Source: Hyphomonadaceae bacterium
Lineage (GTDB): Bacteria > Pseudomonadota > Alphaproteobacteria > Caulobacterales > Aquidulcibacteraceae
DNA: 64,000 bases
Direction of reading: 5' to 3'
NCBI GenBank assembly: GCA_019753105.1
Contig: JAIELJ010000006.1
Span: 310,001-374,000, forward strand
Positions 56,499-64,000 of this stretch are shown piece after piece; within the stretch, counting starts at the first letter, position 1, and every line of letters starts with the position of its first letter. Made by a program: the position numbers and the translations under genes. Under the pieces are notes generated by a model. It did not search any database and was not told the DNA's origin. It saw only the letters and a list, made by a program, of their open reading frames with translations.

Positions 56499-56530
56499 GC
56501 ACCACAAGGTGCGCTGCCGCAAAGTGCGGC
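56499..56530 (+). other. clustered inverted repeats, candidate oriT
   Basis: GCACC-ACAA-GGTGC (56499-56512) and GCCGCA-AAG-TGCGGC (56516-56530) are two adjoining perfect inverted repeats, 46 bp upstream of the relaxase start and between it and the divergent HTH gene. Relaxases of this class act at oriT sites that usually lie next to their gene and carry such repeats. The nick site cannot be placed from this sequence alone. Confidence 0.4.
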
Positions 56531-56575
56531 AAGGTGAGGAGAGCCGCTTTGCGCTGCCAAGAAGGGCGCGACGCG

Positions 56576-58564
56576 ATGGATGACGAAGACAAATTCGAAG
56601 GCGATGTCAGCCGGCGTCGCGCTAGGCGCACGCAAGACTCAAGCTCGATGTTTCGCCCGCCCTCCGCCGCCAGCTCCAAGCGCGTTGCAGCACGCGCGCG
56701 CGCGGCCTGGTACAATCGGAGCCGCGGCGCGGGCACCGTCAAACTGAAGCACGAGCGGCCCGCCGGCAGCCAGCGCGTGGTGGTGAAGATACACCCCAAG
56801 GTCCACGCGAAGGCGGCAGGCGGCGCGGGGTCGCTGATGCGGCACACGCTTTATGTCGAACGCGACGGCGCCGGCCGCGATGGCGACGCGGTCCAGGTGT
56901 TTGACCGCGAGTACGACCGGGCAGACGGCGCTGCCTTCGTCGAACGCTGCGAAGGCGACCGCCACCATTTCCGGGTGATAATCTCGCCTGAGCGCGGCGC
57001 CGCCATAGACGATCTTAAGGGCTACACGCGCGACGTGATGCGGACGGTGGAATCGGACCTCGACACCCGCATCGACTGGATCGCGGCCGAGCATCACGAC
57101 ACCGGCCATGCCCACGTGCACTTGCTGATGCGGGGCGTCCGGGCAGATGGACGCGACCTGGTCATCCCGCGCTCTTATGTTTCCCACGGTTTCCGGGAGC
57201 GGGCCGAAGGCCTCGCCACCGAGCTGCTGGGCCCGCGCCTAGAACCCGACCGCGCCGATCGGGCGGTGAAGCAGGAACGCCTCACTGAGCTTGACCGCGA
57301 GCTCGTCGCACGCTCGCGCGGCCAAGAGATCGCGATGAGCGCGCTGCCCGAGGATGGCGTGCGCGCCGCCCGGCTCGTGCAGCGGCTCAACCGGCTGGAA
57401 GAACTGGGCTTGGCTGAACCAGCTCGCGCGGGCGTGTGGAGGCTCGATGCCGAGCTTGAGGAGAAACTCATCCGCCTCGGCGATAGGCGCGACCGCGAGC
57501 GCGCCACCGCCCGATTGCTGGCGCAGGAGCAACGGTGGCTCGAACCCGAGCGCACGCGCGAACTGGAGGCGGCGCATTCGAGCCAGCGCGTTAGCGGGCG
57601 CTTGGTTGGCTTTGAACGTCTCGGCGAAGACGCGCGCGGACCGCAGCTTGTCGGCGTGGAAGGCATCGACGGCAGATTCTGGACGGCCCGCGTGGCCAGT
57701 CCCGAAGATCTGCGCGGGCTCGCCGGCGTCGATCGCGGCGCCATCGTCGAGATTGAGCGCGCGACGCCGGACTTGAAGGCGTCAGACCGCACGATCTGGG
57801 AGATCGCGCAGGAGAACGATCGTACCTATTCGGCGGCGCTCCATCGGCAAGCGCGGCCGACCGATCGCGCGAACTACATCGAGATGCATGAGCGCAGGCT
57901 GGAAGCGCTCCGACGCGATGGCGTTGTCAGCCGCGAACGCGACGGCACGTTCTATCTACCCCACGACTACCCTGCCCAAGTGGCGATGCGCGAAGGGCGG
58001 GGCGGACGCGAAAACGCGCGCGTGACGCTGATCGATCCGCACGCGCTTGAACGGCAGGCTGAGTATCCCGGCCCGACTTGGCTCGACCGCATCGCGGACG
58101 GCCGCGAAGACAAAAGCCAGATGCGCGGCGAAGGCTTTGGCGCTGAGATCGGCAAAGCCTGGAAGCAGCGGGAAGCGACGCTGGAGAAGCTCGGCTTGGG
58201 CGAGCGCGGCCCAGACGGCTTCCAGGCCATGCCCGGTTGGCGCGACAGCCTTTCTTCGCTTGAGCAGGAAACTCTTCGCGACCGCATCGAGCGCGACACC
58301 GGGCGCGTGGCGCATTTCGCGCGCGAAGGCGAGCGTGTGCATGGGCTCTACACCGGGCGCATCCATCTCGCCGAACAGAGCTTCGCCTTGATCGAGCACG
58401 ACCGCACCGCAACGCTCGCGCCTTGGCGGCCGGCGATGGATCGCGCGCTCAATCAGTTCGTCGCGGGCCAAGTCAAAGGCATGAATTTCGACTTCAAGTA
58501 CGGGCGCGGCGTCGAGAAAGAGATCACCAAGGCGTTGGGGCTCGACATCGGCGGGCGCGGATAG
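56576..58564 (+). CDS. mobilization relaxase (VirD2-like, DUF3363)
   Basis: A 662-residue relaxase that would nick one strand at oriT and guide it into the recipient. The N-terminal nuclease part has SLMRHTLYVERDGAGRDG, GDRHHFRVIISPERG, and the metal-binding triad HAHVH at 178-182 within EHHDTGHAHVHLLMRG. The middle and C-terminal parts (YSAALHRQARPTDRANYIEMHERRLEALRRDGVV and MNFDFKYGRGVEKE) are the DUF3363 region found in this group. The nucleophile Tyr is probably near the N-terminus (WYNRSRG) or in HTLYVE; I cannot decide. Start at ATG 56576; the open frame begins at 56462 but the region upstream holds the inverted repeats. No TraG/VirD4 follows. Confidence 0.9.
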   Translation: MDDEDKFEGDVSRRRARRTQDSSSMFRPPSAASSKRVAARARAAWYNRSRGAGTVKLKHERPAGSQRVVVKIHPKVHAKAAGGAGSLMRHTLYVERDGAGRDGDAVQVFDREYDRADGAAFVERCEGDRHHFRVIISPERGAAIDDLKGYTRDVMRTVESDLDTRIDWIAAEHHDTGHAHVHLLMRGVRADGRDLVIPRSYVSHGFRERAEGLATELLGPRLEPDRADRAVKQERLTELDRELVARSRGQEIAMSALPEDGVRAARLVQRLNRLEELGLAEPARAGVWRLDAELEEKLIRLGDRRDRERATARLLAQEQRWLEPERTRELEAAHSSQRVSGRLVGFERLGEDARGPQLVGVEGIDGRFWTARVASPEDLRGLAGVDRGAIVEIERATPDLKASDRTIWEIAQENDRTYSAALHRQARPTDRANYIEMHERRLEALRRDGVVSRERDGTFYLPHDYPAQVAMREGRGGRENARVTLIDPHALERQAEYPGPTWLDRIADGREDKSQMRGEGFGAEIGKAWKQREATLEKLGLGERGPDGFQAMPGWRDSLSSLEQETLRDRIERDTGRVAHFAREGERVHGLYTGRIHLAEQSFALIEHDRTATLAPWRPAMDRALNQFVAGQVKGMNFDFKYGRGVEKEITKALGLDIGGRG

Positions 58565-58719
58565 CGTGGCGCGGCGTCTCCTGCTGTTGCCTCTTGTGGG
58601 TCGATCCACGCCTTGGTCGTTGGCGGGACGATCGTCCGCGCAAAGCACCTCGATGAATTTGTTTGCCGTAAAGCGAACTGAAGTCCGGCGAGCACTTAGG
58701 CATCGACGCCCGACCCCAT

Positions 58720-61700
58720 CTAGATGAACAGTCTATAGTCATAAGATGAAGTACCAAAGCGCTGGAGCAAAGCGCCAATGCGGGCGATCTCACTGGAGGA
58801 TTGGAGTGTCGCTGGCATCTTCGTATAGAGGTCGAAGGTGTTCCAGTTCATCTTGGAAAGGCCGAGAATTTCACGGCAGAGCTGATCAAGCGGTGTCGCG
58901 CCCGCGTGACGACGGACGGTCAGCGGAGACGGGATGCGACGCTTCCCTTGGAAATACGTCTTGCGGAGGTTCACTGCTTGCGTGGCACCGTGCAGCCAGA
59001 GCAAGGCGGAATAATCGTCGAGACGCATCACCGTGCCTCGTCGGACAGGATAACCATCTTCGTCGATAGAGCCGTTCGGGCGTGTGATCGAGGCCATGAA
59101 GCGCAGTGCGCTGTCTTCCTGAATCTCTAGCATGTCTATGGCTTCGACGCCGCCCAATCCATCGAGGAAACCCTCGCGCTCATCGAGCAGGAACGGTGTT
59201 TTTTTGTGAAGAACGACGCGGCGCGGAAGCTTCATACGCGCGTCGAAAAAGAGCTGACGGATCGTCTCGCCAGTACGGCGTGCATCATCGCGAGACATGA
59301 ACGGATTCCTGCCACGAATGATGGGGTTTTCGACCTTGCTCAGCCGGTACTGCAAACCTTCGCCGCGCGAGCTGTAGATGTGACTGCATCCTAAAACAAC
59401 ATGCGAGCCTTTCTTCGCATACGCATCGAGGCTGAAGCCGAGGCCGATATAGGCAGTGTCGCCGTCGAGTCCGTCGAGAACCCATGGCGTCCGCATCCCT
59501 TTGGCGTAGAGCGCAAGCGAGAGCCACCACCAGACGCGGGCAGGTTGGCCGTCAGACAGCGTTTCTTCATCGAGAAACTGCGTGGCTGCGCCGCGCTGAA
59601 CGGCGTACGCCTTTACGAAATCATGGACATCGAAGTGCTCGTATTCGTCGCGATACTCGCGATATGCCTGCCACCGCTTGGGCGTAAGAATGATCGTCAC
59701 GTGCGGCGCATAGGTGGAGCGGAGTGTTTCGATAGCCGCCGTGATGTTTTGTGCCACTTGCGTCGCGGCCACCTTGGGATTGGTACTGGCGGGTTCGTTA
59801 CACGTTACCCAACCGGCCGAGCCAAGGTGCGGAAGTTCAAGCGGCAGACCGAAGGCCGTTTGGAATCCCGGGTAGTCGAGCAGATAGTCCCGCTCGCTGT
59901 CGTTCGGGCGGTGCAGCGTGTTTGCAGATTGCAGGTATCGCTCAAGATTGGCTGCTTCCGGCTTGGCGCAAATGACGCCGATGCGGAGCATCGGCGCCAG
60001 TCCCTTGACCGTCAGTGGAAAGTCGAATGGACGGTTTTCAAGGACCCCTCGGATCGGGTGCGTGTCCGTCTTCGTGCTGGTCGCGGACTTGTCGCTGAAC
60101 ACAAGCGTGGGTTCTGGCAGTTCCACACCGTCATACTTGATGAGCGGACGTAGCTTGTCGGAGATTGTCGGTGTCGCCGTAGCGTTCGGCAGACCTATCT
60201 GCGCAAACACCGGCGAGCGCCTTAGCGTGAACTTGAAGCCTGACGCAACGCCGCGTGGAAATTCAAACACGGCGGGATTCTTCGAGAGCAGCAGCTCGCG
60301 CCACTTGTTGACGGCAGCGTTGAACTCTTTGTTGTGCTGGTAGCCAAGGATACGGAGCTTGATGGGTCCGGCGACAGTGTGCGGGACATCCTTGCCCATA
60401 CTATCGAGCACCTTCAGCGAGGGCTTCAGGACTGCATACTGGCTTGCGCCTATGCGACGGAGGAAGATCACAAAAGATTCGTGAACAACGTAATCGCCTT
60501 GCCGCTTTAGCGGTCGCGTGTCCCACAATTCGCTTCGGCCATCGTAGCCGAGCTTGCCTTCTTCCGACATCGAGCGCGCCAGCGCCTCGCGCATGATGCC
60601 AACGATTGCGCCATCCTCGCGCCGTAACTCGTCGGGACTGACCGGCGTGCGCTCGATGCTTCCCTTGATATTGCCACGGAACGCATCGTTGATGTCGTCG
60701 AGTGTGCCAAGCGCCACCACCTTGCCCTTGAGGGGCGCGGCTACGATTGCCCGTTTTCCGACTTGCTCGCGCAGCCACGACCACACCTTTTCGGTCGGCC
60801 ATGTCTTCAACTCGAAAGCAAATACCTCGCTGGGACATTCGATCTCGAAGGCATTGCTCTTGATGATCGTCTTGCCCTGATACGTCGGCAACTTGAATGG
60901 CTGGCGGGTCAGCAAATCCGCCGGAGCCATCGCTACGATTTCCTTGCGCGCCGCCTCGCGCGCATTCCCCTCAAGGCAGTGGAGCGTCAGGCGGGTCATA
61001 AGGTCGTCAAAACCAAGCGCAGGCACATAATAGGCTTGACGGCCATTTGCGCGGGCGTGGGCGATTAGCTTGCGAACGCACTCTGGCGCATCGGCGTCGC
61101 TGTAGCCGCACCAGTAGAGGACTCCGTTGCCGCGCTGGCTGAAAGCCGCCTCCAACGTCTCCATAATGGTAGCGTCACGCCCGCTGTATCCACAGACTAT
61201 AAGCGAGTGTTGCTTGAGATTATCAGCCAGCGCCGCGCTGAGCGCGGCTTCAACCTGCTGGATCTCGTCAGGTGTATTCTTCAGTTCGTCGTAGCGATAA
61301 TCGCCGTGCATCGAGACACAGAGCAATTCGCCGACGTTGGGCGCGCGAGAGAGACGTTGCTGCGTGTCGATCCCCACTTCCAGAGGGGAGAGGCTAAAAT
61401 CGGCGGCCGCGCGCGCGGTCAAACCGTCGAAGTTCGGCGACCACACCGAGCGAATAATGTCTTCCTGCGCGAGATGACATAGCAAGCGGTAGCCGATGTG
61501 CGGACGCGCCCCACGGCTCCGCGTTTGGAAATACGCCCGCCGATCGTCCCCAATCGGAAAACAGGTGCGGATGTAGAACCCATACTCGCCGGGCGATCCT
61601 TCGGGCGGATACGTGCCTTGCTTGTCAAGCCAATGCTGAATCCGCTGGCGGACGCTGGGCAAAGATAGCTCGCGGAATTGCTCTTCAAGTCCGGGGTTGT

Positions 61701-61965
61701 TCGTCAGGAAGAGATTGCGCTTCCATTCCCACACGCACGAGTCCGCAGAGGGTATACCAGAACTGACTGACGCCCCCGCTCCGATGAACAACGTGTGCGG
61801 AGTGGCTTTGCGCACGCCGACCGAACGCACAAGCGCGTCGAGCGCAAGCGTGATCTCTCTATCTTGCGGAGATGCTTGGTCTGACTGCGCGGCGCTCACT
61901 TCTGCACCATCTCTTTGTTGTGGAGCTCGCGATGCCGCGAGCGATGCCCGGAACAAGCGAATCAA
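58720..61965 (-). CDS. single-chain Sir2-APAZ-PIWI short Argonaute (SPARSA-type defence)
   Basis: A 1081-residue fusion. Residues about 50-330 are Sir2: FIGAGASVSSG (GAGAS 62-66), SPNFDG (Asn178), SMHGD (His220), VCGYSGRDATIME; the NADase residues Asn and His are present. About 350-640 fits an APAZ region. About 690-840 is MID, with HDFVKAYAVQRGAATQF, whose Lys and Gln bind the guide 5' end. About 840-1081 is PIWI; GLGFSLDAYAKKGSHVVL lacks the catalytic Asp, as expected for a guide-directed but non-cutting short Argonaute. In known SPARSA systems guide-target pairing turns on NAD+ loss and cell death. Start codon TTG 61965 is the frame limit; GTG 61899 is an alternative. Gene 155 bp from the relaxase, convergent. 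Confidence 0.88.
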   Translation of the reverse strand: MIRLFRASLAASRAPQQRDGAEVSAAQSDQASPQDREITLALDALVRSVGVRKATPHTLFIGAGASVSSGIPSADSCVWEWKRNLFLTNNPGLEEQFRELSLPSVRQRIQHWLDKQGTYPPEGSPGEYGFYIRTCFPIGDDRRAYFQTRSRGARPHIGYRLLCHLAQEDIIRSVWSPNFDGLTARAAADFSLSPLEVGIDTQQRLSRAPNVGELLCVSMHGDYRYDELKNTPDEIQQVEAALSAALADNLKQHSLIVCGYSGRDATIMETLEAAFSQRGNGVLYWCGYSDADAPECVRKLIAHARANGRQAYYVPALGFDDLMTRLTLHCLEGNAREAARKEIVAMAPADLLTRQPFKLPTYQGKTIIKSNAFEIECPSEVFAFELKTWPTEKVWSWLREQVGKRAIVAAPLKGKVVALGTLDDINDAFRGNIKGSIERTPVSPDELRREDGAIVGIMREALARSMSEEGKLGYDGRSELWDTRPLKRQGDYVVHESFVIFLRRIGASQYAVLKPSLKVLDSMGKDVPHTVAGPIKLRILGYQHNKEFNAAVNKWRELLLSKNPAVFEFPRGVASGFKFTLRRSPVFAQIGLPNATATPTISDKLRPLIKYDGVELPEPTLVFSDKSATSTKTDTHPIRGVLENRPFDFPLTVKGLAPMLRIGVICAKPEAANLERYLQSANTLHRPNDSERDYLLDYPGFQTAFGLPLELPHLGSAGWVTCNEPASTNPKVAATQVAQNITAAIETLRSTYAPHVTIILTPKRWQAYREYRDEYEHFDVHDFVKAYAVQRGAATQFLDEETLSDGQPARVWWWLSLALYAKGMRTPWVLDGLDGDTAYIGLGFSLDAYAKKGSHVVLGCSHIYSSRGEGLQYRLSKVENPIIRGRNPFMSRDDARRTGETIRQLFFDARMKLPRRVVLHKKTPFLLDEREGFLDGLGGVEAIDMLEIQEDSALRFMASITRPNGSIDEDGYPVRRGTVMRLDDYSALLWLHGATQAVNLRKTYFQGKRRIPSPLTVRRHAGATPLDQLCREILGLSKMNWNTFDLYTKMPATLQSSSEIARIGALLQRFGTSSYDYRLFI

Positions 61966-62114
61966 ATCAAAAACAAAAGAGGAACGCTGACATAACTTGC
62001 CGCAGTCAACAAGCGGGTGGCGGTTACCCTTGTACGAGGTGACGAACTAGCCGGCAACTTGAGTTCAGTTTGCCTGACCTGCCGACGGCCTGCCGCGGGT
62101 TGGGAATTTTGCCG

Positions 62115-63719
62115 TTATAGTTGTCGCTTCAAATACGACTGATAGGCAGGAGACGCTTTCACAAAGTGGGCTCGACCATCGACGACAAAGCCATCCAACC
62201 CCTGCTCCAACACGTACCTCGAAAGATCGCTCATTCTATTGATGAATCCGCGACCGTTGAAATTCAAAGAAGTGTTGCACAAAACGCCAAAGCCTGTGCG
62301 CTCTCTGAAAACTTCCAGCAAGCCATACAGCGAGGGATTGCTCGTCTCTGACACGGTTTGAATACGCGCCGTACCGTTAATGTGCGTGACCGCTGGCAAC
62401 GCATCAGTCTTGGCGTGGAACGTATATAACATGTGTTCGCTCGGACTGGCGCAACCAAACCAGCGCAGGGCATCTTCCTCCAAGCAAACAGGGGCGATCG
62501 GCCGAAATTGTTCTCGTTGCTTGATCTCGTTGAGTCGCACACGAGTGGTCTCGTTAAACGGTGCTGCGAGAATAGACCGATTGCCCAATGCGCGCGGGCC
62601 TATTTCGTATGCCCCACTGACCCAGCCAAGAATTAAGCCTCCCGCGATGGCGTTGGCCACCACATCGTTGCTCGGTCCGAAGACATCATACGGCGCCGGA
62701 TCAAAACGGTCGGCGATGAACGCTCGCCCCGAGTATACGCTCCATTCGATCTTCGGCTCTCCAGTGAAATAGTTTTGTGCGTCGATTGCCGTGCCGATCG
62801 CTGCACCGGAATCGTTTGCGACTGGTGGGACAAAAACTTCCGAGAAGAGGCCGCTGTCCCGCCACTTGGAATTCCAGTCACAGTTCAACCCGCACCCACC
62901 CACGATGAGTAATGGGAGTCCGCGGTTAAGATGGGTTTTTGCAAACTTGTAGAAGACGTTGAATAACGCATCGCTGAAGATTCCTGCGAAATTCCGAAAC
63001 TCCGCGTCGTTGTGCCCCGCATCGTGGTACGGTGAGTTCTCTATGCCTTTGTAGGCGCTCCAACCTCTGTAGGGCCCATCCAAGAGAAAGCTCATTAGCT
63101 CCTTCTCGTGGGTTGAAGGTGTGCTTCGAGTTGAATACGACGCCAGCGCCATAAGCTTTCCTGCATCGGAAGACCGGGGGAAGGGACCGTTCTTCGGGAA
63201 GGTCGGGTCCGCCAAACCGTAAAGCACGCCATAGCGATTGCCCGGCGCCTCCAAGACGTCTGCTACCAGCGTTATGTTGAGATCGGCGTCGATCTCATAG
63301 AATGAGCCTAACTTACCTTCCCAGATGAGCGCATAGCATCGAGTCCTTTTGGGTAGGTTTGACATCCCGAAGGCACAGAGTAGGTGCGCGCGTTCGTGCG
63401 ACGATGAAAAATGGCGGACTGATTTGCCGAAAAGACGTCGCTCGCTAACGATGACGTCGTCGCTCGACACACCGCGGTAGCCAAAGTGTGCGTCGGAGCC
63501 ATTTAGAAACTCATAGTGATCTCGGGCCCACCAACCGGAAGTACACACCACATCTGGCACTTCTTCGACCTCACCGAGAACCGACAGTATCTCAGGAGCG
63601 TACAGAGGCGCATAGCGTACGTTAGAGTCCTTCTCCGCCTCGATTGAGAACTGTAACCGGCCGTCTTGAATGAATGCGATGGCACCGTCGTGACCTGGGT
63701 TCAGCGAAAGAATTTTCAT
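62115..63719 (-). CDS. NodU/TobZ-type O-carbamoyltransferase
   Basis: A 534-residue enzyme of the carbamoyltransferase family, which moves the carbamoyl group of carbamoyl phosphate, through carbamoyl-AMP, to a hydroxyl. N-terminal ASKHA-like part: LSLNPGHDGAIAFIQDG, HERAHLLCAFGMS (metal His residues), LLIVGGCGLNCDWN. C-terminal part: LGWVSGAYEIGPRALGNRSILAAP and KQREQFRPIAPVCLEE, the family signature, then VTHINGTARIQTV and LCNTSLNFNGRG. All key segments are present. I start it at ATG 63719 (MKILSLNPG); the frame reaches 63887. It lies 149 bp upstream of the Argonaute gene on the same strand. Known acceptors are antibiotics and Nod factors, and in viruses modified DNA bases. Confidence 0.88.
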   Translation of the reverse strand: MKILSLNPGHDGAIAFIQDGRLQFSIEAEKDSNVRYAPLYAPEILSVLGEVEEVPDVVCTSGWWARDHYEFLNGSDAHFGYRGVSSDDVIVSERRLFGKSVRHFSSSHERAHLLCAFGMSNLPKRTRCYALIWEGKLGSFYEIDADLNITLVADVLEAPGNRYGVLYGLADPTFPKNGPFPRSSDAGKLMALASYSTRSTPSTHEKELMSFLLDGPYRGWSAYKGIENSPYHDAGHNDAEFRNFAGIFSDALFNVFYKFAKTHLNRGLPLLIVGGCGLNCDWNSKWRDSGLFSEVFVPPVANDSGAAIGTAIDAQNYFTGEPKIEWSVYSGRAFIADRFDPAPYDVFGPSNDVVANAIAGGLILGWVSGAYEIGPRALGNRSILAAPFNETTRVRLNEIKQREQFRPIAPVCLEEDALRWFGCASPSEHMLYTFHAKTDALPAVTHINGTARIQTVSETSNPSLYGLLEVFRERTGFGVLCNTSLNFNGRGFINRMSDLSRYVLEQGLDGFVVDGRAHFVKASPAYQSYLKRQL

Positions 63720-64000
63720 ATTTCTAACCTGGTGACGTCCGGGCTCGCAGTTGCACTTAGTTATGCAGCTGTCGACCGGCGCTCTTGCGTGGTGCAGTTT
63801 TACATCAAGGCAACCTGCGGTATAAAGCGGCATCGCGAGGAGAGGCACTGAGAAATCTGATCGCTCGCGGTCGAATGCGTCAGCCAACGTTGGTGGATTT
63901 CACTGCGACTACGAACCGACATACCTGCCGAAGATGCTCAGCGCTCGGAATTCATCCGACAGTTGGTACAAAAACCACCGCCTGAGCCCCCACGCGGTCA
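63720..64000. other. right end of window, no gene assigned
   Basis: 281 bp upstream of the carbamoyltransferase. It should hold that gene's promoter. A plus-strand frame is open from 63861 to the window end but has no start codon in reach, so I do not call it. No tRNA or copy of the attachment sequence is visible here. Confidence 0.5.

Larger units (their letters stand above)
49341..64000. mobile_element. integrative (mobilizable) element in tRNA-Gly, right end outside window
   Basis: The element begins at the tRNA-Gly 3' fragment, followed directly by a tyrosine integrase, and carries an excisionase-like HTH, an ArdC antirestriction protein, a DUF3363 relaxase, toxin-antitoxin remnants and defence genes. 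No second copy of the 45-bp tRNA fragment was found in the window, so the right boundary lies beyond 64,000. No type IV coupling protein or Trb/VirB genes are seen in 49-64 kb; they may be further right, or the element relies on a helper. Confidence 0.8.

Noticed and set aside
55852-56847. A 331-codon minus-strand frame covering the relaxase start
   Set aside because: Only the part below about 56330 looks like a protein (HTH); the rest is an antisense frame over the relaxase and the repeat region, with low-quality composition.
58720-61965. Long, DNA-cutting prokaryotic Argonaute
   Set aside because: No PAZ domain text and no catalytic DEDX residues in the PIWI part; the N-terminal Sir2 unit fits the short, NADase-linked class.
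63861-64000. Open plus-strand frame at the window end (ends in a Pro-rich text)
   Set aside because: It follows a stop directly and has no start codon before the edge; not enough to call a gene.

Overview
The window is 64 kb of GC-rich DNA from an alphaproteobacterium. The fabA-fabB pair, the rimP-nusA-ylxR-infB-rbfA-truB-rpsO-pnp cluster, an N-terminal PodJ-like motif and the style of the envelope proteins point to a Caulobacterales/Hyphomonadaceae-like lineage. That placement is inference from gene content; no rRNA gene is present.

Positions 1-49.3 kb are ordinary chromosome. From left to right they hold: the end of a DUF6624 gene, an alpha/beta hydrolase, a PhoD-type phosphatase and a GH13 glucosidase; a likely zinc-responsive pair (His-rich membrane protein plus ZnuD-like TonB receptor) behind a Zur-like palindrome; fasciclin, OmpA-type, lipoprotein and 2-hydroxyacid dehydrogenase genes; fatty-acid synthesis genes fabA-fabB and, separately, fabI followed by a Crp/Fnr regulator; two DUF2007 paralogues; a frameshifted SMP-30-like gene; the translation/transcription cluster from pnp back to rimP, with an extra lipoprotein gene between infB and rbfA; trmB, an aldehyde dehydrogenase, a Cys/Met-metabolism PLP enzyme, a cytochrome c, a PIF1-like helicase and a second frameshifted gene; the prkA-yeaH-spoVR stress operon; a long coiled-coil PodJ-like protein; an RTX repeat protein; tesB; a deaminase and a HAD phosphatase.

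At 49,341 the chromosome meets a mobile element. A 45-bp piece of tRNA-Gly(GCC), from the anticodon loop to CCA, is followed by a tyrosine integrase and then accessory genes to the window end: an AlbA_2/ATPase regulator, a HAD-like protein, an ArdC-type antirestriction protein, a DUF2442 protein, a shortened HicB, an excisionase-like HTH protein, a DUF3363-type relaxase, a single-chain Sir2-APAZ-PIWI Argonaute (SPARSA type) and a NodU/TobZ-type carbamoyltransferase. No coupling protein or mating-pore genes are visible, so the part seen looks like an integrative mobilizable element. Its right end and the reconstituted tRNA should lie beyond 64,000.

The most interesting system is the defence end of this element (58.7-63.7 kb): a fused NAD+-depleting short Argonaute with a carbamoyltransferase gene directly upstream on the same strand. 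Also notable are three 20-bp direct repeats upstream of the AlbA_2 gene, a 24-bp inverted repeat in the ardC leader, and a candidate oriT between the HTH and relaxase genes.
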